Below, piece after piece: positions 35,264 to 44,101 of a DNA stretch of 64,000 nucleotides. This DNA comes from an uncultured Bacteroidota bacterium (GTDB lineage Bacteria; Bacteroidota; Bacteroidia; Bacteroidales; P3). Numbering within the stretch: position 1 is the stretch's first letter; the number at the start of each line of letters is the position of its first letter. Where the stretch lies: the NCBI GenBank assembly GCA_902762805.1, contig CACWPQ010000001.1, forward strand, positions 62,001 to 126,000, written 5' to 3'. The notes below the pieces were generated by a model. The model was not told the origin of the DNA. It saw only the letters and a list, made by a program, of their open reading frames with translations, and did not search any database. Made by a program: the position numbers and the translations under genes.

Positions 35264-35761
35264 ATGAAAAAACTGTTCCTTTTCCTCGCTGCCCTCGCCG
35301 CCACCTGCGGCCTGGCCGCCCAAAACGCCAAACTGCCCGAAAACATCGCCCTCAAGGACATCGACGGGCAGAGCGTCCAATCCTCTGTCATCCAGAATGG
35401 AGGCAAACCCATCATCCTCTCCTTCTGGGCCACGTGGTGCAAACCCTGCAACCGCGAGCTCGACGCCATCAAAGAGGTCTACGACGAGTGGCAGGAAGAA
35501 ACCGGCGTGAAACTGGTCGCCGTCTCCATCGACGACGCCCGCTCCGCCGCACGCGTCCGCCCATGGGTCAACGGCAAAGACTGGCCCTACGAAGTCTTCC
35601 TCGACCAAAACAAAGACCTCGCCCGCGCCCTCAACGTCGGCGCCGACGTACCCCACACCTTCATCCTCAACGGCCAGGGCGAAATCGTCTGGCAACACAA
35701 AGGCTACCAAGACGGTGGCGAAGAGGAACTCATCGAGCAGGTCCGCCAACTGCTCAAATAA
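35264..35761 (+). CDS. TlpA-like thioredoxin-fold protein, exported
   Basis: A 165-residue periplasmic thioredoxin-like protein. The signal peptide is MKKLFLFLAALAATCGLAAQ. The redox motif WCKPC (about residues 57-61) lies in IILSFWATWCKPCNRELDAIKE, and the cis-proline region is VGADVPHTFILNGQGEIVWQHKGY. Such proteins reduce or exchange disulfides outside the cytoplasm, for example in cytochrome or envelope protein maturation. It starts 15 bases after the prenyl-synthase stop and is followed by a strong terminator, so it is the last gene of the operon. Confidence 0.92.
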   Translation: MKKLFLFLAALAATCGLAAQNAKLPENIALKDIDGQSVQSSVIQNGGKPIILSFWATWCKPCNRELDAIKEVYDEWQEETGVKLVAVSIDDARSAARVRPWVNGKDWPYEVFLDQNKDLARALNVGADVPHTFILNGQGEIVWQHKGYQDGGEEELIEQVRQLLK

Positions 35762-35781
35762 CCCCTACCCACACCCACCCC

Positions 35782-35819
35782 AAAGTCGCCGCTCCAATCC
35801 GAGCGGCGACTTTTTTTTT
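35782..35819 (+). terminator. terminator after the thioredoxin-like gene
   Basis: AAAGTCGCCGCTC pairs with GAGCGGCGACTTT around a 6-base loop, followed by T residues in the run ending at 35819. Confidence 0.92.
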
Positions 35820-36115
35820 ACCCCTTCCACCTCCCCCCTCCGCACCCTCCTCCCCTCCCCCTTCCACCCTCCATCCCCAACCATGTAAAAAGAGGGTAAA
35901 AAGAGGAGAAAAAGGGGAGCGGTATTATTCACTGACTATCAGGCCATTATCTCCGAGCAATTTTGGGCTGTTTTCAGGCCCTTTTCCGCAGTTTTTACAC
36001 ACCATTTCCATAAACACACTTACCACTGATTACCAACACCTTACATTAATTTAGACAACTTTTTACTATTGTATCAAAAAAAATACGTAACTTTGCAGAT
36101 TTAAAGCAGACAAAT
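35820..36115. other. non-coding gap before holB-like gene
   Basis: About 300 bases without a credible gene: a pyrimidine-rich stretch (35820-35880), a purine-rich block (about 35885-35921, GTAAAAAGAGGGTAAAAAGA and on), then AT-rich sequence with a -7-like TAACTTTG at 36088-36095. The -33 box is unclear. Confidence 0.5.
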
Positions 36116-37132
36116 ATGCAGTTCAAAGACATTGTAGGACAGGAAGATATAGCCCGCCGCTTGGTCTCCGCCATCGACAGCGGACGCGTCAGCCACGCCC
36201 AAATGCTGCTGGGCGACCTCTCGGTGGCCATGCCGATGGCGCTGGCCTACCTGCAATATTTGTGCTGTGAAAACAAACAGGGAGGAGAGCCCTGCGGCCA
36301 GTGCCCCAGCTGCAAGAAAATCAGCCAGCTGCAGCACCCCGACCTCCACCTCATCTTCCCCAACCCACCCAACGGGTCGACCAGCGTCAGCTGCGCCGAC
36401 TACCAGACGCAATACCGCGACTTCCTGCTCGAGAAGCATGGCGCAGGCACGCTCGAGGAGTGGCACGCCTTCGTCGGCACCGACGTAAAAACGTCGATGA
36501 TACGTGAGCGCGACGCCGCCCACATCGTCGAGGTGCTGAGCCTCAAACCCTACGAGGGCGGCTGGCGCATGCTCATCATCTGGAAACCCACCAGCATGAA
36601 CTCCGCCGCCGCCAACGAGCTCCTCAAAACCCTCGAGGAGCCCATGCCCCAGACCATCATCCTGCTCGTCGACGACACCGACGAGGGCCTCCTTCCGACC
36701 ATCAAGAGCCGCGTGCAAATCGTCAAGCTGAAGCCCACTGGCATCGACCGCACGGCGGAGGAAAACGCCCTCTTCGCACCCCTCATCGTCGGCTGGCTGC
36801 GCATGCTCTTCAAGCTAAAGATGAGAGAGTTGGCAGCGCAGGTGGACAAGATGGCCGCCCTCAACCGCCAGCAGCAGAAGCAGATGATCGCCTACACCTC
36901 CACCCTCATGCGCGACTGCTTCCTCAACTCCGCCGCCGCACTGCCCTGCACCCTCGGCTCGGGCGACGAGAAGTTCGACTCGCAGTTCCCCAAAATGATC
37001 ACCGTCAACAACATAGCACTTATCGAAGCGGCGCTAGACGAGGCCATGTTCGCCATCGAACGCAACGCCAACGCCAAAATAACGCTCATGGAACTTTCGT
37101 TCCGCATGAGCAAAGCACTCAAAAAAAGGTAA
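36116..37132 (+). CDS. holB: DNA polymerase III delta'-type subunit
   Basis: A 338-residue AAA+-fold clamp-loader protein. The opening MQFKDIVGQEDIARRLVSAI matches delta'/gamma subunits. The zinc module is CCENKQGGEPCGQCPSCKK (about residues 43-61), and LLKTLEEPMPQTIILLVDDTDEGLLPTIKSRVQIVKL contains sensor-1 and SRC-like positions (here SRVQ). The P-loop is degenerate (LLGDLSVAMPMAL), as expected of delta', which does not hydrolyse ATP. Length is normal. A 11-base gap separates it from ricT. In Bacteroidetes this pair order with gldH is common. Confidence 0.9.
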   Translation: MQFKDIVGQEDIARRLVSAIDSGRVSHAQMLLGDLSVAMPMALAYLQYLCCENKQGGEPCGQCPSCKKISQLQHPDLHLIFPNPPNGSTSVSCADYQTQYRDFLLEKHGAGTLEEWHAFVGTDVKTSMIRERDAAHIVEVLSLKPYEGGWRMLIIWKPTSMNSAAANELLKTLEEPMPQTIILLVDDTDEGLLPTIKSRVQIVKLKPTGIDRTAEENALFAPLIVGWLRMLFKLKMRELAAQVDKMAALNRQQQKQMIAYTSTLMRDCFLNSAAALPCTLGSGDEKFDSQFPKMITVNNIALIEAALDEAMFAIERNANAKITLMELSFRMSKALKKR

Positions 37133-37143
37133 TTACACTCCCC

Positions 37144-38691
37144 ATGGAAGAACAGAAGAAACAACCCGAAAACGAACCCGTCACCGGACGCAAGATTGCG
37201 GACGACCAGATACCCGACAACGTGGAAGAGGTGGCCACCGCCGCCGATATCGAGGCCTTTATGCGCGACCGCCGCAAGGCCCGCATGGAAAAGCAGCGCG
37301 AAGAGAAACCCAACCCCGAGGTCGAAGAGTACATGAGCGAGGAGAACCAGATAGACCCCTACCTGGACCCCGACCCCGACATCCCGTGGCCCAAGTACGA
37401 GGAGCCCATCTACCTCTCGCGCGGTTGCCGCCGCAAGCCGGAATGCTACAAGGCCGTCTGCCGCTGCGAACGCCAGAGCTGCTCCAAGGTCACCTCCACC
37501 AACTGGATGGAGGGCATCCGCCAGCCCACCGACAAACCCTTCGACTGCGTCGAGGTGCGTTTCAAAAACAACCACAAGGAGTTCTACCGTCTGCCCGACG
37601 GCCTCTCGGTCGGCGAGGGCGAGGTGGTGGCCGTCGAGGGACAGCCGGGGCACGACGTGGGCATCGTCAGCCTCACCGGCGAGCTGTGCCGCCTCCAGAT
37701 GCGCAAGCACCGCGTAAACCCCGAGTCCGAATCCATCAAGAAACTCTTCCGCCGCGCCAAGGAGGCCGACATCGACCGCTGGGCCGAAGCCCTGCGCGAC
37801 GAGAGCACCGCCCTGCTGCGCACCCGCCGCATCGTGGCCGACCTCGGCCTCGACATGAAGGTGAACGACATCGAATTCCAGGGCGACCACTCCAAAGCCA
37901 TCTTCTACTACACCGCCGACGCGCGCGTGGACTTCCGCCAGCTCATCAAAGTGCTGGCCGAAGAGTTCCGCATGCGGGTGGAGATGAAGCAGATAGGTGT
38001 GCGCCAGGAGGCCGGCAAGGTGGGTGGCATCGGCACCTGTGGCCGCGAGCTGTGCTGCAGCACCTGGCTCACCAACTTCAAGTCCGTAACCACCTCCTCG
38101 GCCAAAACCCAGCAGATACTGCCCAACCCGCAGAAGCTGGCCGGCCAGTGCGGCAAGCTCAAATGCTGCCTCAACTTCGAGTACGAGGTCTATGCCGACG
38201 CCCTCAAGCAGTTCCCGCCCGCAGGAACAGCCATCCGCTTCAAGAAAGGCCTCGCGCTGTACAAGAAGACCGACGTCTTCCGCGGCATCATGTGGTATGC
38301 CTATGAGGGCGAGAACGACCTCATTGCCGTCAAAGCCTCGGACGTGAAGGCCATCATTGACATGAACCGCCAGCAGCAGTATCCCGAGCGGCTGGAGGAC
38401 TACCAAGTGGAGCTTATGTCCACCTCGGCCCTGGCCCAGGAGAGCACGGACGAGGAAGTGGAGCGCGAGATGCGCCGCCTGGCCGAGGGCGACAACGGCG
38501 TGGTGGGCGACGAGGCTCCCCGCAGGGCTCCCGAGCGCCGCGAACCCCGCAAGGATGGCGGCAAGCCCCGCGAAAAACGGCAGGGCAAACCCCAGGGCGA
38601 ACGGCAGGAGAACCGCGAGCGTCGCAACAACAAACCCAAAACGGGCGACCAGCCCCGCCGCAGCGGTGGCGGTCGCGACAGGAGGAACTAG
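37144..38691 (+). CDS. ricT: RicT/YaaT-like PSP1-domain protein
   Basis: A 515-residue protein of the PSP1/RicT family, known in Bacillus as part of an RNase Y-associated iron-sulfur complex. The N-terminal about 130 residues are charged and of low complexity, and include cysteines (CRRKPECYKAVCRCERQSC). The PSP1 core has KVGGIGTCGRELCCSTWL and GQCGKLKCCLNFEYEVYADALKQFP (about residues 290-360), the cysteine-rich signature. The C-terminal about 80 residues are Arg/Lys/Gly/Glu-rich and disordered-looking. It is followed directly by gldH with a TTG start. The role in Bacteroidetes is not established. Confidence 0.9.
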   Translation: MEEQKKQPENEPVTGRKIADDQIPDNVEEVATAADIEAFMRDRRKARMEKQREEKPNPEVEEYMSEENQIDPYLDPDPDIPWPKYEEPIYLSRGCRRKPECYKAVCRCERQSCSKVTSTNWMEGIRQPTDKPFDCVEVRFKNNHKEFYRLPDGLSVGEGEVVAVEGQPGHDVGIVSLTGELCRLQMRKHRVNPESESIKKLFRRAKEADIDRWAEALRDESTALLRTRRIVADLGLDMKVNDIEFQGDHSKAIFYYTADARVDFRQLIKVLAEEFRMRVEMKQIGVRQEAGKVGGIGTCGRELCCSTWLTNFKSVTTSSAKTQQILPNPQKLAGQCGKLKCCLNFEYEVYADALKQFPPAGTAIRFKKGLALYKKTDVFRGIMWYAYEGENDLIAVKASDVKAIIDMNRQQQYPERLEDYQVELMSTSALAQESTDEEVEREMRRLAEGDNGVVGDEAPRRAPERREPRKDGGKPREKRQGKPQGERQENRERRNNKPKTGDQPRRSGGGRDRRN

Positions 38692-38693
38692 CC

Positions 38694-39170
38694 TTGAAAC
38701 AGACACGCCCATACCTCGCAGCCCTGCTGCTATCACTGCTGACTGCCTCGTGCGGCGGCGACGTGTTCTACTCCGAATACGCCCAGGTCGACGAGCATGG
38801 CTGGCTGCCGGCCGACAGCGCTGCCTTCACAGTGCAGGTCGACGACACCCTGCAGCCCTTCAACTTCCTCATCGAGGTGCGCAACGGCGTCGAGTACCCC
38901 TACAGCAACACCTTCCTCTTCCTCGGCACCACCTTTCCCGAAGGAAGCCATGCTCAGGACACCCTCGAGTTCCCCCTGGCCGACCCCTCGGGCCAATGGT
39001 ACGGCAAGCGCACAGGGCGCTACGTCGACACCCGCTACTATTTCCGCCGCAACGCCCGCTTCCCCATGCCGGGGGCGTACCGTTTTGCTGTCGCCAACGG
39101 CATGCGCGACAGCGCCATCACCGACATCCGCAGCATAGGACTGCGCATCGAATATTGCAAAACACGATAA
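38694..39170 (+). CDS. gldH: gliding motility lipoprotein GldH
   Basis: A 158-residue lipoprotein of the GldH family, needed for gliding in Flavobacterium and often retained in non-gliding Bacteroidetes. The signal and lipobox are KQTRPYLAALLLSLLTASC. The mature part has the family-like FYSEYAQVDEHGWLPADSAAFTVQVDD ... YPYSNTFLFLGTTFP and TRYYFRRNARFPMPGAYRFAVANGMRD. The only reasonable start is a TTG (38694-38696), two bases after the ricT stop. The next gene begins after one base. With the T9SS genes it suggests surface-protein handling, not necessarily motility. Confidence 0.82.
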   Translation: MKQTRPYLAALLLSLLTASCGGDVFYSEYAQVDEHGWLPADSAAFTVQVDDTLQPFNFLIEVRNGVEYPYSNTFLFLGTTFPEGSHAQDTLEFPLADPSGQWYGKRTGRYVDTRYYFRRNARFPMPGAYRFAVANGMRDSAITDIRSIGLRIEYCKTR

Positions 39171-39171
39171 C

Positions 39172-41421
39172 ATGGCCAAGAAAAACACAAAGAAAGAGCG
39201 CCCGCGCTACGTCAAGGTTCTGTGGTGGACCTTCGGCGGCCTGTGGGCGGCCATATTCCTTTTCTTCACACTGCTCTCGCTGGGGTGGCTGGGATTCATG
39301 CCCTCGTTCGAGGAGTTGGAGAACCCGCGCAGCCTGCAGGCCTCCGAGGTGCTGAGCGACGACGGGCAGACGCTGGGCTACATCGGCTTGGAGAACCGCT
39401 CCAATGTCACCTACGACCAGATATCGCCCAACCTGATCAACGCCCTCATCGCTACGGAGGACGCACGCTTCTACCGCCATTCCGGCATCGACGCCCGCAG
39501 CCTTGCGCGCGTGCTCTTCAAGACCCTCGTGGGGCGCAACCGCTCGTCGGGCGGCGGCTCCACCATCACGCAGCAGCTGGCCAAGAACCTTTTCCCCCGC
39601 GAGCACAAGAGCAAGCTGGGCACTGTGTTCTCGAAGTTCAAGGAATGGGTGGTGGCGGTGAAGCTGGAACACAACTACTCGAAGCAGGAAATCCTGGCCA
39701 TGTACTTCAACACCGTGGACTTCGGCAGCAACTCATACGGCATCAAGACCGCCAGCAGGACATTCTTTGACAAGCTGCCGTCGGAACTCGACGTGGACGA
39801 GGCGGCCATCCTCGTCGGCCTACTCAAGGCGCCGTCGACTTACAGCCCCGTGCGTCACCCTGACAATGCCCTCGCACGCCGCAACACTGTCCTCTCGCAG
39901 ATGAACCGCTACGACTACCTAAGCGACGAGGATATGGCCAAATACCAGGAGAAGCCTATCGACATGAGCCACTACTCGCCGCAGAGCCACAACGACGGTC
40001 TGGCCACCTACCTGCGCGAGTACCTGCGCACCTATATGAAGGACTGGTGCAAGCACCACCGCAAGCCCAACGGGGAGTATTACAACGTGCACAAGGACGG
40101 CCTGAAGATCTACACCACCATCGACAGCCGCATGCAGCGCTATGCCGAGCAGGCGGTGGAGGAACACTTCAGCAAGGAGATCCAGCCTGCCTTCGACCGC
40201 GAGCTGAAGAGCCGCAAGGGGAACCCCTTCTGCGACATCAGCAAGGAGCAGGAGGAGAAGTTCCTCACGCAGGCCATGCGGCAAAGCGACCGCTACCGCG
40301 CGCTGAAGGCCGACGGCATGAGCCAGAAGGAGATCCGCGCCGCCTTCGACGAGAAGGTGAGCATGCGGGTGTTCAGCTGGAAGGGCCTCAAGGACACGAC
40401 GATGTCGCCGTGGGATTCGCTCATCTATTGCAAGCGGTTCCTCAACGCGGGCCTGATGTCGGTGGAGCCCGGCACGGGCTACGTGCGCGCCTATGTGGGC
40501 GGCATCAACTACCGCTATTTCAAGTATGACAACGTGCAGAGCCACCGCCAGGTGGGGTCGACGTTCAAGCCCTTCGTCTACACGATGGCGTTGCAGGACC
40601 TGGGCATGTACCCCTGCACGGAGGTGCCGAACTCGGAGGTGTGCTTCGAGGTGTGGGGGCAGCCGGACTGGTGCCCGAAGAACTCGAGCCACGAGCGCGA
40701 GGGCGAGATGGTGACCCTGAAGTGGGCCTTGGCGCACTCAATCAACTGGGTGTCGGCCTACCTGATGAAGCAGGGGTCGCCGGAGCAGGTGGTGAACATA
40801 GCGCGCAAGATGGGCGTGCGCAGCCCGATCGACGTGGTGCCTGCCATCTGCGTGGGAACGCCGGAAATCACTGTCTACGAGATGGCTGGCGCCATGGCCA
40901 CCTATGCCAACAAGGGCGAATATGTGGAGCCCATCTTTGTGAGCCGCATCGAGGACAACAAGGGGATGGTGCTGGAGCGCTTCACCCCCAAACGCAACCA
41001 GGCGCTGAACGAGGCCACAGCCTACATGATGCTCGAGCTGATGAAGGGCGTGGTGCAGAGCGGCACGGGCGTGAGGCTGAATTACAAATACGGGCTGAAC
41101 AAGTACAGCACCAACATCGCCGGCAAGACGGGCACGACGCAGAACAACTCGGACTGCTGGTTTGTGGGCATCACGCCGCGGCTGGCCACGGCCGTGTGGA
41201 CGGGCGGGGAGCTGCGCAGCATCCACTTCCGCAACATGACCTACGGCCAGGGCGCCGCCATGGCCCTGCCCATCTTCGGCCACTATATGAAACGCATCTA
41301 CGAGGACCCATCCATCAAGTTCTACCGCGGCGACTTCGACCGTCCCAACGAGCCGATCGAGATGGACTGCTCGAACTTCCAGCAGGAGATCGAGCGCGAG
41401 GACTTCGAGTGGGATTTTTGA
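39172..41421 (+). CDS. class A penicillin-binding protein (PBP1A)
   Basis: A 749-residue bifunctional peptidoglycan synthase. After an N-terminal membrane anchor (LWWTFGGLWAAIFLFFTLLSL) the glycosyltransferase domain has ATEDARFYRHSGID and GGSTITQQLAKNLFPR (about residues 94-145) with YLAMYFNTVDFG-like YSKQEILAMYFNTVDFGSNSYGI. The transpeptidase domain has STFKPF (SxxK, about 463), SIN (about 524) and KTGTTQNN (about 652). The catalytic residues are all intact. gldH precedes it by one base; a dispersed repeat follows it. Resistance-relevant features are not evident. Confidence 0.95.
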   Translation: MAKKNTKKERPRYVKVLWWTFGGLWAAIFLFFTLLSLGWLGFMPSFEELENPRSLQASEVLSDDGQTLGYIGLENRSNVTYDQISPNLINALIATEDARFYRHSGIDARSLARVLFKTLVGRNRSSGGGSTITQQLAKNLFPREHKSKLGTVFSKFKEWVVAVKLEHNYSKQEILAMYFNTVDFGSNSYGIKTASRTFFDKLPSELDVDEAAILVGLLKAPSTYSPVRHPDNALARRNTVLSQMNRYDYLSDEDMAKYQEKPIDMSHYSPQSHNDGLATYLREYLRTYMKDWCKHHRKPNGEYYNVHKDGLKIYTTIDSRMQRYAEQAVEEHFSKEIQPAFDRELKSRKGNPFCDISKEQEEKFLTQAMRQSDRYRALKADGMSQKEIRAAFDEKVSMRVFSWKGLKDTTMSPWDSLIYCKRFLNAGLMSVEPGTGYVRAYVGGINYRYFKYDNVQSHRQVGSTFKPFVYTMALQDLGMYPCTEVPNSEVCFEVWGQPDWCPKNSSHEREGEMVTLKWALAHSINWVSAYLMKQGSPEQVVNIARKMGVRSPIDVVPAICVGTPEITVYEMAGAMATYANKGEYVEPIFVSRIEDNKGMVLERFTPKRNQALNEATAYMMLELMKGVVQSGTGVRLNYKYGLNKYSTNIAGKTGTTQNNSDCWFVGITPRLATAVWTGGELRSIHFRNMTYGQGAAMALPIFGHYMKRIYEDPSIKFYRGDFDRPNEPIEMDCSNFQQEIEREDFEWDF

Positions 41422-41426
41422 CACAG

Positions 41427-41501
41427 GAATGGTAGGGGAACGGTAGGGACTCTCTAGGGTAATACATAGGCCATTACCCATTATTACACATTATTACCCA
41501 T
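41427..41501. repeat. dispersed intergenic repeat, copy C
   Basis: Contains GGGACTCTCTAGGGTAATAC, ATAGGCC and ATTATTACCCATG, matching copy A closely. Unlike copies B and D it lacks a palindrome after the core. Confidence 0.8.
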
Positions 41502-41528
41502 GCCCCCATCAAACAAAAACGGAAGAAT

Positions 41529-42527
41529 ATGATTAACCTACTGGGAATGACACTAATGCAGCTGCAGGAGCTGTGTGCCGCCGAGGGCTTTCCGAAGTTC
41601 ACGGCGAAGCAGGTGTGCGACTGGCTGTACAAGAAGCGCGCCGAGAGCATCGAGACGATGACGAACCTATCGCTCGCGCAGCGTGCGCGGCTGTCCGAGG
41701 TGGCCTATATCGGGCGCGAGGCGCCGGTGCGGTGCCAGGTGTCGCGCGACGGGACGAAGAAGTATCTCTTCGGCCTGGGCGTCGAGGCCGTCTATATTCC
41801 CGACGACGACCGCGCGACGCTCTGCGTCAGTTGCCAGCGGGGGTGCAAGATGGGGTGCAAGTTTTGCGTCACGGGGCAGCAGGGGTTCCACGGCCACCTT
41901 GCGGCGGGCGACATACTGAACCAGCTTTTCTCCATTCCGGAGTTCGAGAGCCTGACCAATGTGGTGTTTATGGGCATGGGCGAGCCGATGGACAACCTAG
42001 ACGCCGTGCTCGACGCCTGCGCCGTGCTCACGTCGGACTGGGGCCTCGGCTGGAGCCCCAAGCGCATCACTGTCAGCACGGTAGGCATCATTCCGTCCAT
42101 GAAGCGCTTCCTGGACGAGTGCCCGTGCCACCTCGCGGTGAGCCTCCACAACGCGGTGCCGCAGGAGCGGCTGGCGATGATGCCTGTGCAGAAGGCCTAT
42201 CCGCTGAATCAGGTGTTGGCGCTGCTGCGGCAGTACGACTGGAGCGGCCAGCGGCGACTGTCGTTCGAGTACACCATGTTCCGCGGCGAGAACGACGACC
42301 TGGGCCATGCAGCCAAGCTCGTGGAGGCACTCAAGGGGTTGGAATGCCGCGTGAACCTGATCCGTTTCCACGAATCGGATGAGGCACCGTACAAGACCTC
42401 GATGCCGTCGACCATAGCGGCATTCCAGAACTACCTGAACCGCCACGGCGTAACCTGCACCCTCAGGGCCTCGAGGGGTCAGGATATTGACGCTGCTTGC
42501 GGATTGCTCGCAGGACGACAAGAATAG
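41529..42527 (+). CDS. rlmN: 23S rRNA/tRNA adenine-C2 methyltransferase RlmN
   Basis: A 332-residue radical-SAM enzyme that methylates A2503 of 23S rRNA and A37 of some tRNAs. The cluster cysteines are in GCKMGCKFC (106, 110, 113). MGMGEPMDNLDAV is the SAM-contact region, and the C-terminal NYLNRHGVTCTLRASRGQDIDAACGLL holds the second methylated cysteine (in VTCTLR). Length is normal. Its 3' end overlaps the convergent signal-peptidase/VanZ gene by 65 bases. A repeat separates it from the penicillin-binding protein. Confidence 0.95.
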   Translation: MINLLGMTLMQLQELCAAEGFPKFTAKQVCDWLYKKRAESIETMTNLSLAQRARLSEVAYIGREAPVRCQVSRDGTKKYLFGLGVEAVYIPDDDRATLCVSCQRGCKMGCKFCVTGQQGFHGHLAAGDILNQLFSIPEFESLTNVVFMGMGEPMDNLDAVLDACAVLTSDWGLGWSPKRITVSTVGIIPSMKRFLDECPCHLAVSLHNAVPQERLAMMPVQKAYPLNQVLALLRQYDWSGQRRLSFEYTMFRGENDDLGHAAKLVEALKGLECRVNLIRFHESDEAPYKTSMPSTIAAFQNYLNRHGVTCTLRASRGQDIDAACGLLAGRQE

Positions 42528-43248
42528 CCGCCCATCCAAGGCTGACACCCAGCACGTTGGCCACCATGTCGTTCACATCGAATTTGCGGAAAGGAAGTAG
42601 GTACTGGACGCTCTCGCAGAGCAGGGCCAGCGCCACCACCATGAGCCACACCACCCAGCGGTAGCGCGAGAGGTCCATGAAGAACAGGGCGCAGGGGATG
42701 AATACCGTGGCGTGGAGGAGGTGGTCGGCGCGGATGCCGAAGACATAGTTGTTCAAAGCCGGACCTACACCGTTGAGCGGTGCCCACATCAGGAAGAAGA
42801 GGGCGAAGAGGTACCACGGGCGCAGCTTCTGACGGCCTTCGCTGCCGAACCAACGGACAAAGAAGTTTTTTATGCGCTTGCGTTTCAGTGCCTTGCGCGA
42901 GATGGCGGCCCATTCCGCACCGTCGGTGCCGCCAATGCGGTCCACATGAACCAGACGGGCTACAATGTCTTCGCGCACAGCGTGTTCCATATTGTAGCAG
43001 TTGTCGCCCTGCAGGGTGATGCGGCCGCCGTGGATTTTGACAATGCGGTGCAAGAGGTGCTTGCCGTAGTGGCGGAAAAGCACCACGTCGCCCACCTTGG
43101 GGCGGCCGTCGAGGGGTGCTAGGGTGAGCGTGTCGCCCTCGCGCAGGGTGGTGAGCATGCTGGTGCCGCGGAGGGTGATTTTCACCTGCTGGCCGGCGGC
43201 GATGGTTTCCTCGACGGTGGCGAAGAATATGGCGTTGTCTACGTTCAT
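42463..43248 (-). CDS. signal-peptidase-like (S24/S26) domain fused to VanZ-like membrane domain
   Basis: A 261-residue fusion. The N-terminal 110 residues resemble an S26/S24 peptidase: RGTSMLTTLREGDTL (Ser30), KVGDVVLFRHYGKHLLHRIVKI (His67 where bacterial leader peptidases have Lys; the ER/archaeal type has His) and TLQGDNCYNMEHAV. The second half has several membrane helices and a VanZ-like pattern ADHLLHATVFIPCALFF ... ESVQYLLPFRKFDVNDMVANVLGV. I reject the upstream frame extension because the start at 43248 overlaps the kinase stop (ATGA). It overlaps rlmN at its 3' end. The role is probably proteolytic or envelope-related; the substrate is unknown. Confidence 0.75.
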   Translation of the reverse strand: MNVDNAIFFATVEETIAAGQQVKITLRGTSMLTTLREGDTLTLAPLDGRPKVGDVVLFRHYGKHLLHRIVKIHGGRITLQGDNCYNMEHAVREDIVARLVHVDRIGGTDGAEWAAISRKALKRKRIKNFFVRWFGSEGRQKLRPWYLFALFFLMWAPLNGVGPALNNYVFGIRADHLLHATVFIPCALFFMDLSRYRWVVWLMVVALALLCESVQYLLPFRKFDVNDMVANVLGVSLGWAAILVVLRAIRKQRQYPDPSRP

Positions 43249-44099
43249 GGTTCGAAAATGGTATTGTGGCTCAGGCGCGCAGCGGCCTCGTCGGGCAGGC
43301 AGCCGAGGCGGTAGGCGGGTGTGCGCGCGATGATGTCGGAAATGAAGTCGCACAGCAGGTCCATCGACCGCTCGTCCTTGGCGAAGGTGGGCGGGCAGGA
43401 GGGCTGCAGGGCGGTGAACGCCTCGAGGGTGCCGAGGCGGCGGATGGTGTTCTCGGGCCGCTGCTCCAGGCGCAGCAGGGCGGCGATGGGGTAGTGCTCC
43501 GGGCGGTAGCAGTGGGTCTTGCCGCTCCAGGGCGAGCCGTAGGCCGTGGGCACCCCGTCGCGCAGGGCCACGATGGGGCTGTCGTCATTGAGCAGGTGGC
43601 AACCTTCGATATGCTTGAGCCACAGGCGCGTATGGGTGCTCTTGCCGGTGCCGCTCTCGCCTAGGCAGAGCACGGCGCGGCCTTGGTGGATTACCGCCGA
43701 GGTGTGGACCGGCACCCGACCACGTCGCAGGCCGGCCATGGCGTAGGCCACCCACAGGGCGAAACGCAGGTGCGAACCCTCGGTCATCGTGTTGAGCGCC
43801 ACCACATTGGGGGTGCGCTCGTCGTAGCGCAGCAGGCTCTGTTCGCCGAAGAGGTAATGCCAGACACCTTCGGCATCGATGCCCACGCGGCACTCGGCGT
43901 TGCCGTCGGCGATGTCGAACCGGTGTATCCAGCGACACTCGGGCAGCGACAGCGGCTCGTCGAGGCGCACCTCGATGTCGGCCGCCGCCTCGGGCACCAG
44001 GAACTCGCGCATGCCGGGAATGCCCATGGCGTGCGCCACCGATTCGGCGCCGGAGTAGCGCACCGCGAGATCGGCTATCTGGAGTGTGGCGCTGGCCAT
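43245..44099 (-). CDS. HprK-like (HPr kinase-related) protein
   Basis: A 284-residue protein with the P-loop of HPr kinase/PEP-carboxykinase-type proteins: AVLCLGESGTGKSTHTRLWLKH (about residues 143-165), followed by LLNDDSPIVALRDGVPTAYGSPWSGKTH, typical of the HprK-related group. It has an N-terminal region with EVRLDEPLSLPECRWIHRFDIADGN. I chose the ATG at 44099, two bases after the PqqD-like stop, over an upstream one. Homologues often accompany PqqD-like proteins in peptide-modification loci; whether this one phosphorylates a peptide or protein is inference. Its stop overlaps the next start. Confidence 0.8.
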   Translation of the reverse strand: MASATLQIADLAVRYSGAESVAHAMGIPGMREFLVPEAAADIEVRLDEPLSLPECRWIHRFDIADGNAECRVGIDAEGVWHYLFGEQSLLRYDERTPNVVALNTMTEGSHLRFALWVAYAMAGLRRGRVPVHTSAVIHQGRAVLCLGESGTGKSTHTRLWLKHIEGCHLLNDDSPIVALRDGVPTAYGSPWSGKTHCYRPEHYPIAALLRLEQRPENTIRRLGTLEAFTALQPSCPPTFAKDERSMDLLCDFISDIIARTPAYRLGCLPDEAAARLSHNTIFEP

Positions 44100-44101
44100 T
44101 G

